Part shown: positions 16,263 to 26,132 of the stretch, piece by piece | Position numbering within the stretch: position 1 is the stretch's first letter | How the letters are laid out: every line of letters starts with the position of its first letter | DNA from: Streptomyces sp. NBC_00690 | GTDB taxonomy: Bacteria > Actinomycetota > Actinomycetes > Streptomycetales > Streptomycetaceae | Assembly: GCF_036226685.1 (NCBI RefSeq) | Contig: NZ_CP109009.1 | Coordinates: 1,736,001 to 1,800,000 of the forward strand | Length of the DNA stretch: 64,000 nt | Direction of reading: 5' to 3' | Notes under the pieces: model-generated | The model's input: the letters and a program-made list of their open reading frames with translations, nothing else | Databases searched by the model: none | What the model was told of the DNA's origin: nothing | Made by a program: the position numbers and the translations under genes

Positions 16263-17708
16263 TTAGGCAGTGCGTCTGAGCAGGGCCAGATACATGGCGT
16301 CGGTACCGTGGAGATGCGGCCAGAGCTGTACGTCGGGCCCTTCCCCGAGTGCCGGTACGCCGGGCATCAGCGGCCGGGCGTCCACCCACTCCGCCTCGAC
16401 CGGCGCACCCCCACGGCCCCGCAGTACATCGGCGACGACGACTCGGGTCTCGGCGAGGTGCGGAGAACACGTGGCGTACCCGACGATCCCCCCGACACGG
16501 ACCGCGCTCAGCGCCTCCCGCAGCAGCGAGCGCTGGAGCGGAGCAAAGCCGTCCAGGTCCTCGGGCCGCCGTCGCCAGCGCGCTTCGGGTCGACGGCGCA
16601 GCGCTCCGAGACCGGAGCACGGAACATCCACGAGCACCCGGTCGAAGGTGCCGGGCGACCAGGGCGGACGGGTCCCATCCGCGGCAATGACCTGGTACGG
16701 GCCCGGGTTCCCCGCCAGCGCCTGCGCGACCAGGCAGGCCCGGTGGGGCTGCTTCTCGGACGCGAGCAGCGATGCACCGCGCTGGGCGGCCAGCGCCGCC
16801 AGCAGGGCGGCCTTGCCTCCGGGGCCGGCGCAGCCGTCCAGCCAGCGGGAGTCCGAGCCCTCCAACGGCGCGTTGGCCAGGGCGATGGCGACGAGTTGGC
16901 TGCCCTCGTCCTGGACACCGGCCCGCCCTTCGCGCACCGCGTCGATGATGCCCGGCTCACCGCCCTCGGCCATGCGTACCGCAAAGGGCGACCAACGGCC
17001 CGGCAGGCCCGATTCCTCGCCCAGCACGTTCAGCAGTTCATCGGAGGTGGCACGACCGGGCCGGGCCACGAGGGTGACCTCGGGCCGCTCGTTGTCGGCC
17101 TCCAACAGGTCCTCGATCCCCGCGCGACCGCCGCCCAGCGCATCCCAAAGGGCGGACACGACCCACCGCGGATGCGAGTGCACCACGGCGAGGTGCTCCT
17201 CGGCATCGTCGTCATAGGGCGGAGCGACCTGTTCCAACCAGGTGTCCAGATCGGACCGGGAGATCTTGCGCAGCACCGCGTTCACGAACTTGGCCCGGCC
17301 GTCACCCAGCACCACCCTGGCCAGCTCCACGCTGGCGGAGACGGCGGCGTGGGTGGGGATGCGGGTTCCGAGCAGTTGGTGTGCGCCCAGGGACAGGACG
17401 TCGAGCACGGGTGGGTCCACCTCGCGCAGCGGGCGGTCGATGCACGCCGCGATGACGGCGTCGTACGTGCCCTGGCGGCGCAGCGTGCCGTAGACCAGCT
17501 CCGTGGCGAGCGCCGCGTCCCGGGTGTCGAAGTCCCCCTTTTCGCGGGCCTTGCGCAACAGGGGTGGGAGAACGAGGTTGGCGTAGGCGTCGCGCTCGTC
17601 CACGGCACGCAGGGCCTCGAAGGCGAGGATCCGCACGGGATCCCGCTGGGGACGGCGGTAGGGCTTGTGGGGGCGGCCGGGCCCCTTGGGGCGTGCCTGC
17701 TGGTTCAA
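16263..17708 (-). CDS. rsmB: 16S rRNA (cytosine-967-C5)-methyltransferase RsmB
   Basis: Methylates C967 of 16S rRNA using S-adenosylmethionine. The 481-residue protein has an N-terminal NusB-like RNA-binding domain (about residues 20-160: RILAFEALRAVDERDAYANL) and a C-terminal Rossmann methyltransferase with the SAM motif LDGCAGPGGKAALLA, the cysteine motif DVPCSGLGALRRRPE and the catalytic YATCSPHLAET. The start is TTG 17708, preceded by GCGGAG; no ATG or GTG gives a sensible N-terminus, and the proline/arginine-rich start is usual in Streptomyces. fmt lies 154 bases upstream on the same strand. Confidence 0.93.
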   Translation of the reverse strand: MNQQARPKGPGRPHKPYRRPQRDPVRILAFEALRAVDERDAYANLVLPPLLRKAREKGDFDTRDAALATELVYGTLRRQGTYDAVIAACIDRPLREVDPPVLDVLSLGAHQLLGTRIPTHAAVSASVELARVVLGDGRAKFVNAVLRKISRSDLDTWLEQVAPPYDDDAEEHLAVVHSHPRWVVSALWDALGGGRAGIEDLLEADNERPEVTLVARPGRATSDELLNVLGEESGLPGRWSPFAVRMAEGGEPGIIDAVREGRAGVQDEGSQLVAIALANAPLEGSDSRWLDGCAGPGGKAALLAALAAQRGASLLASEKQPHRACLVAQALAGNPGPYQVIAADGTRPPWSPGTFDRVLVDVPCSGLGALRRRPEARWRRRPEDLDGFAPLQRSLLREALSAVRVGGIVGYATCSPHLAETRVVVADVLRGRGGAPVEAEWVDARPLMPGVPALGEGPDVQLWPHLHGTDAMYLALLRRTA

Positions 17709-17862
17709 AGGTGCTCCGCTGTCGAAATGGGTCTCAGCCCTCAAGCGTAGTCCTTGGTTCGAACAGGGCACGGCGGGGCGAACCCCATGCCCCGCGCAGC
17801 CACGGGCCCACCGCTGCGTCCGCCCGGCGCTCCCGTGCCGCGACCGCTCGATCGGGGATAGG

Positions 17863-18819
17863 TCAGGGCTTCGCGCTGTCCGCCTCGGCCACGCCCACAC
17901 GCTCCCCCGCCGCGATCCGCACCCCGCGCGCCCAGTCCGCTGCCCGCATCGGCTTCTTGCCCTGTGGCTGGACCCACCCCAACTCCACGGCGTGCGAGCC
18001 GGTGCCGACGTGCACATGGTTCTTGCCGACGGACAGTTCACCGGGGCTCAGATCGGTACGGTCGACGAGGAGCCCCACGGAGATCAGCTTCAGCCGCTCG
18101 CCGCGGAACTCGGTCCAGGCACCCGGGGCGGGCGTACAACCGCGTACGACCCGGTCGACGCGCAGGGCCGGAGCACTCCAGTCCACCCGGGCGTCCTCCA
18201 CACCGAGCTTCGGCGCGAGGGACACCCCTTCGGCGGGCTGCGGCACGGCGTGCAGGGTGCCGTCCTCGATGCCGTCCATGGTCGCCGCCAGCAGACCGGC
18301 CCCCGCGAACGCGAGACGGGTGAGCAGATCACCGCTGGTGTCGGTGGGCCTGATCGCCTCGGTGATCACCCCGTAGACGGGCCCGGAATCCAGGCCCTCC
18401 TCGATCTGGAAGGTGGCGGCGCCCGTCATCTGGTCCCCCGCGAGCACCGCGTGCTGGACGGGTGCGGCGCCGCGCCAGGCGGGCAACAGCGAGAAGTGGA
18501 GATTGACCCAGCCCCGCGCTGGCACGTCGAGGGCGACCCGGGGCAGCAGGGCGCCGTAGGCCACCACCGGGCAGCAGTCCGGTGCGATCTCCCGCAGCCG
18601 GGCCAGAAAGTCCTCGTCGCGCGGTTTAACGGGCTTGAGCACCTCGATGCCGGCTTCCTCCGCCCGCTGGGCAACAGGGCTGGCCACCAGGTGCCGACCG
18701 CGTCCGGCCGGGGCGTCCGGCCGGGTGATGACCGCCGCCACCTCATGCCGGTCGGAGGCGATCAGGGCGTCCAGGGCGGGCACGGCTACCTCTGGGGTAC
18801 CTGCGAAGACGAGCTTCAT
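17863..18819 (-). CDS. fmt: Methionyl-tRNA formyltransferase
   Basis: Formylates initiator Met-tRNA using 10-formyltetrahydrofolate. At 318 residues it has the normal length. The N-terminal formyltransferase domain starts [19 protein letters not shown] and carries [19 protein letters not shown] (catalytic Asn-His and the SLLP folate motif) and the catalytic Asp in [14 protein letters not shown]. The C-terminal OB-like tRNA-binding domain begins at about residue 210. The start is ATG 18819. It is followed by rsmB, a common pairing in bacteria (fmt-rsmB). Confidence 0.96.
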   Translation of the reverse strand: MKLVFAGTPEVAVPALDALIASDRHEVAAVITRPDAPAGRGRHLVASPVAQRAEEAGIEVLKPVKPRDEDFLARLREIAPDCCPVVAYGALLPRVALDVPARGWVNLHFSLLPAWRGAAPVQHAVLAGDQMTGAATFQIEEGLDSGPVYGVITEAIRPTDTSGDLLTRLAFAGAGLLAATMDGIEDGTLHAVPQPAEGVSLAPKLGVEDARVDWSAPALRVDRVVRGCTPAPGAWTEFRGERLKLISVGLLVDRTDLSPGELSVGKNHVHVGTGSHAVELGWVQPQGKKPMRAADWARGVRIAAGERVGVAEADSAKP

Positions 18820-19055
18820 CGGTGCTGACTGCCTCTCAAGCTGATGCCTACGGTGAGCTGATCACGAGCGGCGCACCAGTCTATGGGGGATGCCGACAGG
18901 GGGCGTACGGGAGCTCGTGCGCCCTCGGCGTATGCGGATACGCCCCCGCAGCGTGACCACATCGGCGGGTGGAGCGTTGGTCAAGAGAGATTGACCGAAG
19001 CGGGCCGCCGGGACGCGGCCCGGCCCCTTTCAACGCCGGTTCGAGAGGCTTCCCA

Positions 19056-19586
19056 ATGGCCGACCACGCAACCCACGACGCCCAGGCCCGGGCGAGTTTG
19101 CACCTCTTGGTACGGGACATCGAGCGGGTCCGCAGGCAGGTGGACGCACTGCGCACGCTGACCGCGCAGCTGGGCAACGTCTACCGCCCGCGGCGCTCGG
19201 GTCCCTCCACCGGCTTCGTCGTCTACGGCAGAGCCCCCGCACCGACGGTCCGACTGGCGCAGGAACTGCGCGACAGCGTCGAGACGCTGGTGACGGCCGC
19301 CGTGGACTTCGACCGTTCACTGGGATTCTCTTGGGACGCGGTCGGATCGGCACTCGGAGTGACCAAGCAGGCGGTCCACCGACGCTACGGCGCCCGCCGA
19401 GCCGCACAGCAGCCCGGCGTGAGCGATGAGCTGCCGGTGGAACCGACCGCCACGCGTACGCTGCCGAGTCCTGCCCTGCCCGCCGTACCCGCCGCGCGCA
19501 CGATGCCACCGCAGCCGACGGTCAGCAGCCAGTCCTTCCGGGAGGAAATCCGCCCCAACGCCTTCCCCGGCCCCCGCAACGGTTGA
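19056..19586 (+). CDS. Hypothetical protein with helix-turn-helix-like segment
   Basis: A 176-residue protein I cannot assign to a named family. Residues 8-75 are helical ([20 protein letters not shown]). Residues 85-115 contain [23 protein letters not shown], which reads like a helix-turn-helix (Trp-Asp-Ala-Val-Gly ... Thr-Lys-Gln-Ala-Val). The C-terminal 55 residues are rich in Pro, Ala and Thr and probably disordered. It may be a small DNA-binding protein. ATG 19056 follows GAGAGG. It is divergent from fmt and converges with priA; a homologue in this position is, to my memory, common in Streptomyces. Confidence 0.75.
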   Translation: MADHATHDAQARASLHLLVRDIERVRRQVDALRTLTAQLGNVYRPRRSGPSTGFVVYGRAPAPTVRLAQELRDSVETLVTAAVDFDRSLGFSWDAVGSALGVTKQAVHRRYGARRAAQQPGVSDELPVEPTATRTLPSPALPAVPAARTMPPQPTVSSQSFREEIRPNAFPGPRNG

Positions 19587-19597
19587 CCCGGTCCACT

Positions 19598-19633
19598 CGC
19601 TGCCCCGTCCCGACTGCCCGGGGCGGGGCAGCG
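19598..19633. terminator. Terminator between the HTH-like gene and priA
   Basis: CGCTGCCCCG (19598-19607) pairs with CGGGGCAGCG (19624-19633) across a 16-base loop, between two convergent genes. Confidence 0.65.
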
Positions 19634-19676
19634 GTGTGCTGCGCGGGACGGCCCCTGTTGGCCAGCTCCCTGTCCG

Positions 19677-21821
19677 CTAGCCGATGTCCAGGGGATCGAC
19701 CCTGATCCGCACCTGGTCCGTGCCCCCGCGGGCCAACCTCCTTGCCTGGGCCGACTTCACCGCCGCCGCAAGCGCGGCGCCACTGCCGGGCGGCACCCGC
19801 AACAGCGCCCGCACCCAGGACTCCCCGATCGGCGGCTCCCCCGGCCTGCGGGGCCTCCCCGGCGGAGGCGAAGGCAACGAAACCGGACCGAGCACCTCGG
19901 CATCGGACGGCAGCTCGACGGTCGTGAGGAAGTCCTCGACCGTCTCCGCACGGCCCGCGACCGCCGCCATCCGCGACACCGGGGGGAATCCCAACTCCGC
20001 GCGCTCCGCCAACTCCCGCTGGGCATGGCCCACCGGATCCCAGCGCACCAGCGCCTGCACGGGTCGTAGGGAAGGCTCGCCCATGACGACGACCGTGCCT
20101 CCCTCGCTCTGACTCCGCACCAGGGAAGCCGCATCGATCCACCGCCGCAGGGCGTCCTCACCGGCGCGGAGGTCGGGTCTCGACAGCATCGCCCAGCCGT
20201 CGAGCAGGAGCGCCGCCGCATAGCCCCCCTCGGCGACGGGCTCCGCACCCGGTGTGCTCACCACCAGCGCGGGCCGGCCCGAAACGGCGTCCAACACATG
20301 ATCTCGCCCGGACGTGCGCACCGGAACGGCCGGGAAGGCCCGGCCCAGCTCCTCGGCCGTCCGTCGCGCACCGACGACCCGTGCCCGCAGTCGTGTCCCA
20401 CCGCACTCGGGGCAGTGCCAGGCCCCGGCGTCGCGCCCGCACCAACGGCATGACACATCCCGGTCGTCAAGGGCCTCCAGCGGGCCCGCGCAGTGTGCGC
20501 AACGCGCGGTGACCCGACACCGCTCACAGGCCAACGCCGGCACATAGCCCCGTCTCGGCACCTGCACCAGCACCGGCCCGATCGTCAATCCGTCCCGCAC
20601 GGCCCGCCAGGCGAGGCTCGGCAGCCGGGCCGAACGGGCGGCTTCGTCGCGCGCCAACTCCGCATCGCCGACCGTACGGACCAGGGGCGCCGCCAGACGC
20701 ACCTGGTCCCGGGTGGCGCTCAGGGGAAGGGCCCAGCCGCTCTCGACCAGCTGCGCGGCCTCCACCGTGCAACTGGTGCCGCCCAGCAGGAAGGCGCACG
20801 ACTCCTGGCCGGCTCGCAGCTCCAGCACCTCCCGGACATGGGGGAACGGCGCGTGCTCATCGCTCAGGCTGGCGTCGCCGTCATCCCACACGGCGACCAG
20901 ACCGAGACGCTGGACAGGAGCGAACATCGCCGCCCTGGTCCCCACCACGGCCCGCACCGAGCCGCGGCGGACGGCCAGCCACTGCCGATAGCGCTTCTCG
21001 GGCCCGGACTCGGCGGTGAGCAGCGCGTGATGGCCTTCGCCGAGCAGCGCCGTGAGCGCCGCATCGAGCCGTGCGGCCCGGCGTCCGTCGGGCACCACCA
21101 CGAGCGCCCCCCGGCCGGACGCCAGTGTGGCGGCGACGGCGCGCGCCAACTCATCGGGCCAGTGCGGGCCGGGCAGCGCGGTCCATACGGCGCGCGGGGC
21201 GCCGCCGTCCGCCAATGCGGCGAGGAAGGCCGGCCCCCGGGCGTAGCGCTCCCAGGTGCCGATGCCCGGGGACTCGGGAACGGGCAGCGGCTCGGGGGAC
21301 GGCTTCGACTCGGCGCGCCCGTTCCTCGGGGGGATCGCGAGCTGGAGCACATCGGCGAGGGAGCCCGCGTACCGGTCGGCGACCGCCCGCGCGAGGGCCA
21401 GCATGCCCGGGCTGAGCACGGGCTCCGGTGACACGACATAGGCGAGGGCCGCGAGCGCCCCTCCGTAGTCGGTGTCGGCCCGGCGCTCGACGATGAAGCC
21501 GTCGATCATGCCTCCGCCCTCGCGGCGGCCGTCCCGCACCCGATGCCCTCCGGCCCCGAACCGCACCCGCACCCGCACGCCGGGAAGGGCTTCGGCGTCG
21601 AGTTCCTCCGGCACCGCGTAGTCGAAGAACTGGTCGAGGTGGAGCACACCCTTGTTCACCAGCACCCGCGCCACCGGCAGCTCCTTGGCGAGCGCGGCGC
21701 CGCGCCAGGTCCGCGGCTTGGCCTTGGGGACCTGCGCCTTGCGAACGGTCTCCCTGATCAGCGCAAGCTGCTCCGGCCCGCCGGCGGCGGGCTCCTCGGG
21801 CTGCTCATGATCGCTGCTCAC
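19677..21821 (-). CDS. priA: Replication restart protein PriA (probable, without helicase motifs)
   Basis: Primosomal protein N' homologue of 714 residues. The N-terminal DNA-binding part (ARVLVNKGVLHLDQFFDYAV, about 50-70) and the zinc-binding region with eight cysteines (CERCRVTARCAHC, then CRWC and CPEC) are present. The helicase core is degenerate: where Walker A should be, the sequence is ALVVVPDGRRAARLDAAL with no GKT, and the DEAH box reads WDDGDAS. Actinobacterial PriA proteins are known to lack detectable helicase motifs, so it probably acts structurally in primosome loading. I choose GTG 21821 (AGGA upstream). It precedes nothing on its strand; a terminator follows. Confidence 0.9.
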   Translation of the reverse strand: MSSDHEQPEEPAAGGPEQLALIRETVRKAQVPKAKPRTWRGAALAKELPVARVLVNKGVLHLDQFFDYAVPEELDAEALPGVRVRVRFGAGGHRVRDGRREGGGMIDGFIVERRADTDYGGALAALAYVVSPEPVLSPGMLALARAVADRYAGSLADVLQLAIPPRNGRAESKPSPEPLPVPESPGIGTWERYARGPAFLAALADGGAPRAVWTALPGPHWPDELARAVAATLASGRGALVVVPDGRRAARLDAALTALLGEGHHALLTAESGPEKRYRQWLAVRRGSVRAVVGTRAAMFAPVQRLGLVAVWDDGDASLSDEHAPFPHVREVLELRAGQESCAFLLGGTSCTVEAAQLVESGWALPLSATRDQVRLAAPLVRTVGDAELARDEAARSARLPSLAWRAVRDGLTIGPVLVQVPRRGYVPALACERCRVTARCAHCAGPLEALDDRDVSCRWCGRDAGAWHCPECGGTRLRARVVGARRTAEELGRAFPAVPVRTSGRDHVLDAVSGRPALVVSTPGAEPVAEGGYAAALLLDGWAMLSRPDLRAGEDALRRWIDAASLVRSQSEGGTVVVMGEPSLRPVQALVRWDPVGHAQRELAERAELGFPPVSRMAAVAGRAETVEDFLTTVELPSDAEVLGPVSLPSPPPGRPRRPGEPPIGESWVRALLRVPPGSGAALAAAVKSAQARRLARGGTDQVRIRVDPLDIG

Positions 21822-21915
21822 AACCAAATTCCTACCAGACCCCACTGACACCGCGACCACTGCGCGATTGCGTCCCCCACCACGACCTCTGGGCACTCCA
21901 GGGCCCCGCACACGG

Positions 21916-21957
21916 CCGAAGTCCCGGCCACCCCGAGAGGGGCGACCGGGACTTCGG
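21916..21957 (-). terminator. Terminator after metK
   Basis: CCGAAGTCCCGG (21916-21927) pairs with CCGGGACTTCGG (21946-21957); the loop contains a further CCCC/GGGG stem. It starts 38 bases past the metK stop. Confidence 0.8.
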
Positions 21958-21994
21958 ATCGTGCAGTGGAGCGAGAAGCCGGCTAGAGCACGCC

Positions 21995-23215
21995 CTAGAG
22001 ACCGGCAGCCGTGCGCAGGGCGTCCACGCGGTCGGTGCGCTCCCAGGTGAAGTCGGGCAGCTCACGACCGAAGTGGCCGTAGGCGGCGGTCTGGGCGTAG
22101 ATCGGACGGAGCAGGTCCAGATCGCGGATGATCGCAGCGGGCCTCAGGTCGAAGACCTCGCTGATGGCCCGCTCGATCTTGTCGACCTCCACCGTGGCCG
22201 TGCCGAAGGTCTCCACGAACAGACCGACCGGCTCGGCCTTGCCGATGGCGTACGCCACCTGGACCTCGCAGCGCGCGGCGAGACCGGCGGCGACGACGTT
22301 CTTGGCGACCCACCGGGTGGCGTAGGCAGCCGAGCGGTCCACCTTGGAGGGGTCCTTGCCCGAGAAGGCCCCACCGCCGTGGCGGGCCATGCCGCCGTAG
22401 GTGTCGATGATGATTTTGCGGCCGGTCAGACCGGCGTCGCCCATCGGGCCGCCGATCTCGAAGCGACCGGTCGGGTTGACCAACAGGCGGTAGCCGTCGG
22501 TGTCCAGCTTGATGCCGTCCTCGACGAGCTGCTTGAGCACGTGCTCCACCACGAACTCGCGGATGTCAGGTGCGAGCAGGGAGTCCAGGTCGATGTCCGA
22601 GGCGTGCTGGGAGGACACGACCACCGTGTCGAGACGGACCGCCTTGTCACCGTCGTACTCGATGGTGACCTGGGTCTTGCCGTCCGGACGCAGGTAGGGG
22701 ATGGTGCCGTTCTTGCGGACCTCAGACAGCCGGCGCGAAAGCCGGTGCGCGAGGTGGATCGGCAGCGGCATCAACTCGGGCGTCTCGTCGCAGGCGTACC
22801 CGAACATCAGGCCCTGGTCGCCCGCGCCCTGCTTGTCGAGGTCGTCCCCGGCATCCGTCGAGGCACCCTGGACGCGCTTCTCATAGGCGGTGTCGACACC
22901 CTGGGCGATGTCGGGCGACTGCGCGCCGATGGAGACCGAAACGCCGCAGGAAGCGCCGTCGAACCCCTTCTTGGACGAGTCGTAGCCGATGTCCAGGATC
23001 TTGTTGCGCACGAGCGTGGGAATGTCGGCGTACGCCTTGGTGGTCACCTCGCCGGCGACGTGCACCAGGCCGGTGGTGATCAGAGTCTCGACGGCGACGC
23101 GAGAAGCCGGGTCCTCCGTCAGCAGGGCGTCGAGAATGGTGTCGCTGATCTGATCGGCGATCTTATCGGGGTGACCTTCGGTCACAGACTCCGAAGTGAA
23201 GAGACGGCGGGACAC
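21995..23215 (-). CDS. metK: S-adenosylmethionine synthetase
   Basis: Makes S-adenosylmethionine from methionine and ATP. At 406 residues the length is standard. Recognisable motifs are [18 protein letters not shown] (residues 9-26), [12 protein letters not shown] (the signature hexapeptide region) and [16 protein letters not shown] (phosphate-binding loop). The start is GTG 23215 with GGGAG upstream. It lies downstream of coaBC, with 253 bases between, so it probably has its own promoter. No SAM riboswitch was recognised in that gap. Confidence 0.97.
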   Translation of the reverse strand: MSRRLFTSESVTEGHPDKIADQISDTILDALLTEDPASRVAVETLITTGLVHVAGEVTTKAYADIPTLVRNKILDIGYDSSKKGFDGASCGVSVSIGAQSPDIAQGVDTAYEKRVQGASTDAGDDLDKQGAGDQGLMFGYACDETPELMPLPIHLAHRLSRRLSEVRKNGTIPYLRPDGKTQVTIEYDGDKAVRLDTVVVSSQHASDIDLDSLLAPDIREFVVEHVLKQLVEDGIKLDTDGYRLLVNPTGRFEIGGPMGDAGLTGRKIIIDTYGGMARHGGGAFSGKDPSKVDRSAAYATRWVAKNVVAAGLAARCEVQVAYAIGKAEPVGLFVETFGTATVEVDKIERAISEVFDLRPAAIIRDLDLLRPIYAQTAAYGHFGRELPDFTWERTDRVDALRTAAGL

Positions 23216-23468
23216 ATCGCTCCCTGGGGTTGCAGCGGCTGCTGGCTGATCATTGGCGGACCGGCAGGGGGCTGCGCCCCGCGACGTTCCATGACCAGTT
23301 TATCCGTGACCCTCCGCCAGCGGACCACCCGTCTCGCTCCGTGGGAGTCTGGCGGGAAGTCGCTCACCTGCGGCTGGAAGGTTTCGGGCAGGACAATAGG
23401 CCGAAATCGATCGACGGTATGCCGCCCTTCGTGTGATTTCCTCCACTAGTTCGGACAAGCGGGGTTCA

Positions 23469-24671
23469 TCACCGAATCCGCGGCGCCACCAGATCCCAGA
23501 CGATGTCCGCGAGGGCTTCCTTGGGTCCGTGCGGCACGGGCGTCTCACCGCCGTCGGCCGCCAGCACCACGGCCTCGTTCTCCTCCGAGCCGAATGTCTT
23601 GCGTTCGCCGACCTCATTGACGACCAGCAGGTCACAACCCTTGCGGCGGAGCTTCTCACGGCCGTTGGCCAGGACGTCGTCGGTCTCTGCGGCGAAGCCC
23701 ACGATCACCTGATCGGCCCGGAGCCGTTCGGCGGAGATCTCGGCGAGCACATCGGGGTTGCGTACCAGCGCCACGGGCTCCGGGTCGGCCCCGTCCTTCT
23801 TCTTGATCTTGCCGGAGGCGTACTCGGCAGGGCGGAAGTCGGCCACGGCTGCGGCCATCACCACGGCGTCCGCGTCCGCCGCGGCCTTGATCACGGCCTC
23901 CCGCAACTGCACGGCGGTGCCCACTCGGACCACATCCGCACCCGCGGGATCCGCCATCGAGGTGTTGGCGGCGATGAGTGTCACCCGCGCACCCCGGGCC
24001 ACCGCGGTACGGGCGAGGGCGTAGCCCTGCTTCCCGGAGGAACGATTCCCCAGGAAACGGACCGGGTCCAGGGGCTCGCGGGTGCCACCGGCGCTGATCA
24101 CCACATGACGGCCGGCCAGATCCCGTTTGCCCACGCCCCGGGCCAGAACCCGACGACAGACTTCGAAGATCTCTCCCGGGTCCGGCAGCCGCCCCTTCCC
24201 GGTGTCCACACCGGTCAGTCGGCCGACCGCGGGCTCAATGACCACGGCTCCGCGCCTGCGCAGGGTGGCGACGTTCTCCTGGGTTGCCGGGTGCTCCCAC
24301 ATCTCCGTGTGCATGGCCGGCGCGAAGACGACGGGACAGCGCGCGGTCAGCAAGGTGTTGGTGAGGAGGTCCCCGGCCAGTCCATGGGCCGCCTTGGCGA
24401 GGAGATCGGCCGTGGCCGGTGCGACCACGACGAGGTCGGCGCCCTGCCCGATCCGCACATGGGCGACCTCGTGCACATCGGACCACACCTCCGTCGAGAC
24501 GGGGTGCCCCGAAAGGGCGGACCAGGTGGGGGCGCCCACGAACTCCAGGGCCGCGGCGGTCGGCACGACCCTGACGTCATGACCCGACTCCGTCAGCCTC
24601 CGCAGCAGCTCGCACGCCTTGTAGGCGGCGATGCCTCCACTGACCCCCAGAACGATCTTCGGCTTCTCCAC
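23469..24671 (-). CDS. coaBC: Bifunctional phosphopantothenoylcysteine decarboxylase / phosphopantothenate-cysteine ligase
   Basis: Carries out two steps of coenzyme A synthesis. The N-terminal FMN-dependent decarboxylase (CoaC, about residues 1-180) has VLGVSGGIAAYKACELLRRL and the conserved APAMHTEMWEHPATQENV. The C-terminal CTP-dependent ligase (CoaB) has ISAGGTREPLDPVRFLGN, RSSGKQG and the KIKKKD motif. Start GTG 24671 (400 residues) is chosen because GGGGAG sits five bases upstream and the flavodoxin fold begins immediately. It follows rpoZ on the same strand, with a hairpin between. Confidence 0.95.
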   Translation of the reverse strand: MEKPKIVLGVSGGIAAYKACELLRRLTESGHDVRVVPTAAALEFVGAPTWSALSGHPVSTEVWSDVHEVAHVRIGQGADLVVVAPATADLLAKAAHGLAGDLLTNTLLTARCPVVFAPAMHTEMWEHPATQENVATLRRRGAVVIEPAVGRLTGVDTGKGRLPDPGEIFEVCRRVLARGVGKRDLAGRHVVISAGGTREPLDPVRFLGNRSSGKQGYALARTAVARGARVTLIAANTSMADPAGADVVRVGTAVQLREAVIKAAADADAVVMAAAVADFRPAEYASGKIKKKDGADPEPVALVRNPDVLAEISAERLRADQVIVGFAAETDDVLANGREKLRRKGCDLLVVNEVGERKTFGSEENEAVVLAADGGETPVPHGPKEALADIVWDLVAPRIR

Positions 24672-24718
24672 TGCGTCTCCCCGCACGTCGCCCGTACTCC
24701 CCTGCACGCCCTATGACA

Positions 24719-24757
24719 CACCACAGGCCCGACGGACGCGCCGCCGGGCCTGTGGTG
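24719..24757 (-). terminator. Terminator between rpoZ and coaBC
   Basis: CACCACAGGCCCG (24719-24731) pairs perfectly with CGGGCCTGTGGTG (24745-24757), 30 bases after the rpoZ stop. Confidence 0.8.
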
Positions 24758-24787
24758 AACGTGCTCTGACGATGTTCCGATACAGCC

Positions 24788-25060
24788 CTACTGGGCCGGG
24801 CCGTCGATGGCCTCGGAGGTCAGCAGACCCGCGTTGATCTCACGCAGGGCGATCGAGAGCGGCTTCTCGTGGACGTGAGTGTCGACGAGCGGACCGACGT
24901 ACTCCAGCAGGCCCTCTCCCAGCTGGGAGTAGTAGGCGTTGATCTGACGGGCACGCTTGGCCGCGTAGATCACGAGGCTGTACTTCGAGTCCGTGGCCTC
25001 AAGCAGCTCGTCGATCGGCGGGTTGATGATGCCCTCGGGCGCAGTAATGGAAGAGGACAC
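24788..25060 (-). CDS. rpoZ: DNA-directed RNA polymerase omega subunit
   Basis: A 90-residue omega subunit that helps assemble the beta-prime subunit of RNA polymerase. The sequence [20 protein letters not shown] with [10 protein letters not shown] is the conserved omega core, and [13 protein letters not shown] follows as in actinobacterial members. The start is GTG 25060. It lies in the mihF-gmk-rpoZ-coaBC-metK cluster conserved in actinobacteria. Confidence 0.96.
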   Translation of the reverse strand: MSSSITAPEGIINPPIDELLEATDSKYSLVIYAAKRARQINAYYSQLGEGLLEYVGPLVDTHVHEKPLSIALREINAGLLTSEAIDGPAQ

Positions 25061-25130
25061 GCTCTACCTTCCGAAAGATGGGAAAAAACCGGGTGGTGCA
25101 GTCGGGGGATCACTCCCCGTGGCCGAAGAC

Positions 25131-25186
25131 GACTCCATGACTCAGGAAGAGCCAGATGGAGTCATGAAGAGTCGGATAAGGACTCC
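25131..25186. repeat. Five GAGTC/GACTC pentamers between gmk and rpoZ
   Basis: GACTCCAT (25131-25138) is mirrored by ATGGAGTC (25156-25163), and ATGACTC (25137-25143) by GAGTCAT (25159-25165). Further pentamers lie at 25169 and 25181. The cluster lies about 70-125 bases upstream of rpoZ and may be an operator or a hairpin in its leader. Confidence 0.45.
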
Positions 25187-25197
25187 ACAGCCAAAGA

Positions 25198-25770
25198 TCA
25201 CTCTCCAGCGGACACCTTGAGCAAGGCTAGCAGCTCACGCGCCACGTCCTCGACGGAGGTGTTGACCAGGGTGGTGTCGAACTCGGACTCGGCAGCCAGT
25301 TCGATACGAGCCGCATCCAGTCGGCGCGCGATGACCTCAGGGGATTCGGTGCCCCGGCCCGTCAACCGCCGCACGAGCTCGTCCCAGCTGGGCGGGGCAA
25401 GGAAGACCAGTTGCGAATCCGTCATGGATTCCTTGACCTGACGGGCCCCCTGGAGATCGATCTCCAGCAGCACGGGCTCGCCGGACTCCAATCGCTGGAG
25501 TACCGCCTGACGCGGTGTGCCGTAGCGGTTGCCGGCGAATTCGGCCCACTCCAGCAGCTCGCCATTGGCGATCAACTTGTCGAACTCGTCGTCGTTGACG
25601 AAGAAATACTGCACGCCGTGACGCTCGCCAGGGCGCGGCTTTCTGGTGGTGGCCGACACCGAGAGCCAGACCTCGGGGTGGACCTTGCGCATATGCGCGA
25701 CGACCGTGCTCTTGCCGACCCCTGAAGGGCCGGAGAGCACGGTCAACCGCGGACGTACCTCTGCTGCCAT
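25198..25770 (-). CDS. gmk: Guanylate kinase
   Basis: Phosphorylates GMP to GDP with ATP. The 190-residue protein has the P-loop [11 protein letters not shown] (residues 12-22), the GMP-binding segment [20 protein letters not shown] and the lid region with [17 protein letters not shown]. The length is normal. The start is ATG 25770, with only a weak ribosome site. It lies just downstream of mihF, with 38 bases between, so the two are probably co-transcribed. Confidence 0.97.
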   Translation of the reverse strand: MAAEVRPRLTVLSGPSGVGKSTVVAHMRKVHPEVWLSVSATTRKPRPGERHGVQYFFVNDDEFDKLIANGELLEWAEFAGNRYGTPRQAVLQRLESGEPVLLEIDLQGARQVKESMTDSQLVFLAPPSWDELVRRLTGRGTESPEVIARRLDAARIELAAESEFDTTLVNTSVEDVARELLALLKVSAGE

Positions 25771-25808
25771 GCAGCGATTATCCAGCTTCCCAGGAGTGCC
25801 CGGGAACG

Positions 25809-26132
25809 TCAGGCGGGCTTGCCGCCGAACTCGCGCTCCAGGGACGCGATCTGATTGGACCCGAGACCGCGAACCCGGCGGCTCTCGGAGATGCCCAGTC
25901 GCTCCATGATCTGCTTGGCGCGGACCTTGCCCACGCCGGGCAGGGACTCAAGGAGGGCGGAGACCTTCATCTTGCCGATGACGTCGTTCTCCTGACCCTG
26001 CTTGATGACCTCTTGGAGCGAGGCACCGGAGTGCTTGAGTCGATTCTTGACCTCGGCCCGCTCCCGGCGAGCCGCGGCGGCCTTTTCGAGCGCGGCTGCG
26101 CGCTGTTCAGGGGTAAGGGGCGGAAGAGCCAC
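25809..26132 (-). CDS. mihF: Actinobacterial integration host factor (sIHF/mIHF)
   Basis: A 107-residue nucleoid-associated protein unrelated to the classical HU/IHF fold. It has a basic N-terminal helix ([20 protein letters not shown]) and a helix-two-turn-helix core with [20 protein letters not shown] and the C-terminal [19 protein letters not shown]. In Streptomyces this protein compacts DNA, affects topoisomerase activity and influences sporulation and antibiotic production. The length and the position before gmk match the known gene. The start is ATG 26132. Confidence 0.97.
   Translation of the reverse strand: MALPPLTPEQRAAALEKAAAARRERAEVKNRLKHSGASLQEVIKQGQENDVIGKMKVSALLESLPGVGKVRAKQIMERLGISESRRVRGLGSNQIASLEREFGGKPA

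Noticed and set aside
16016..16279. Small plus-strand frame between rpe and rsmB
   Set aside because: No ribosome site, overlaps the rsmB terminator hairpin, composition unlike a protein.
23216..23468. Possible SAM riboswitch before metK
   Set aside because: I searched the gap by eye for conserved SAM-I/SAM-II/SAM-IV patterns and saw none; a covariance search would be decisive.
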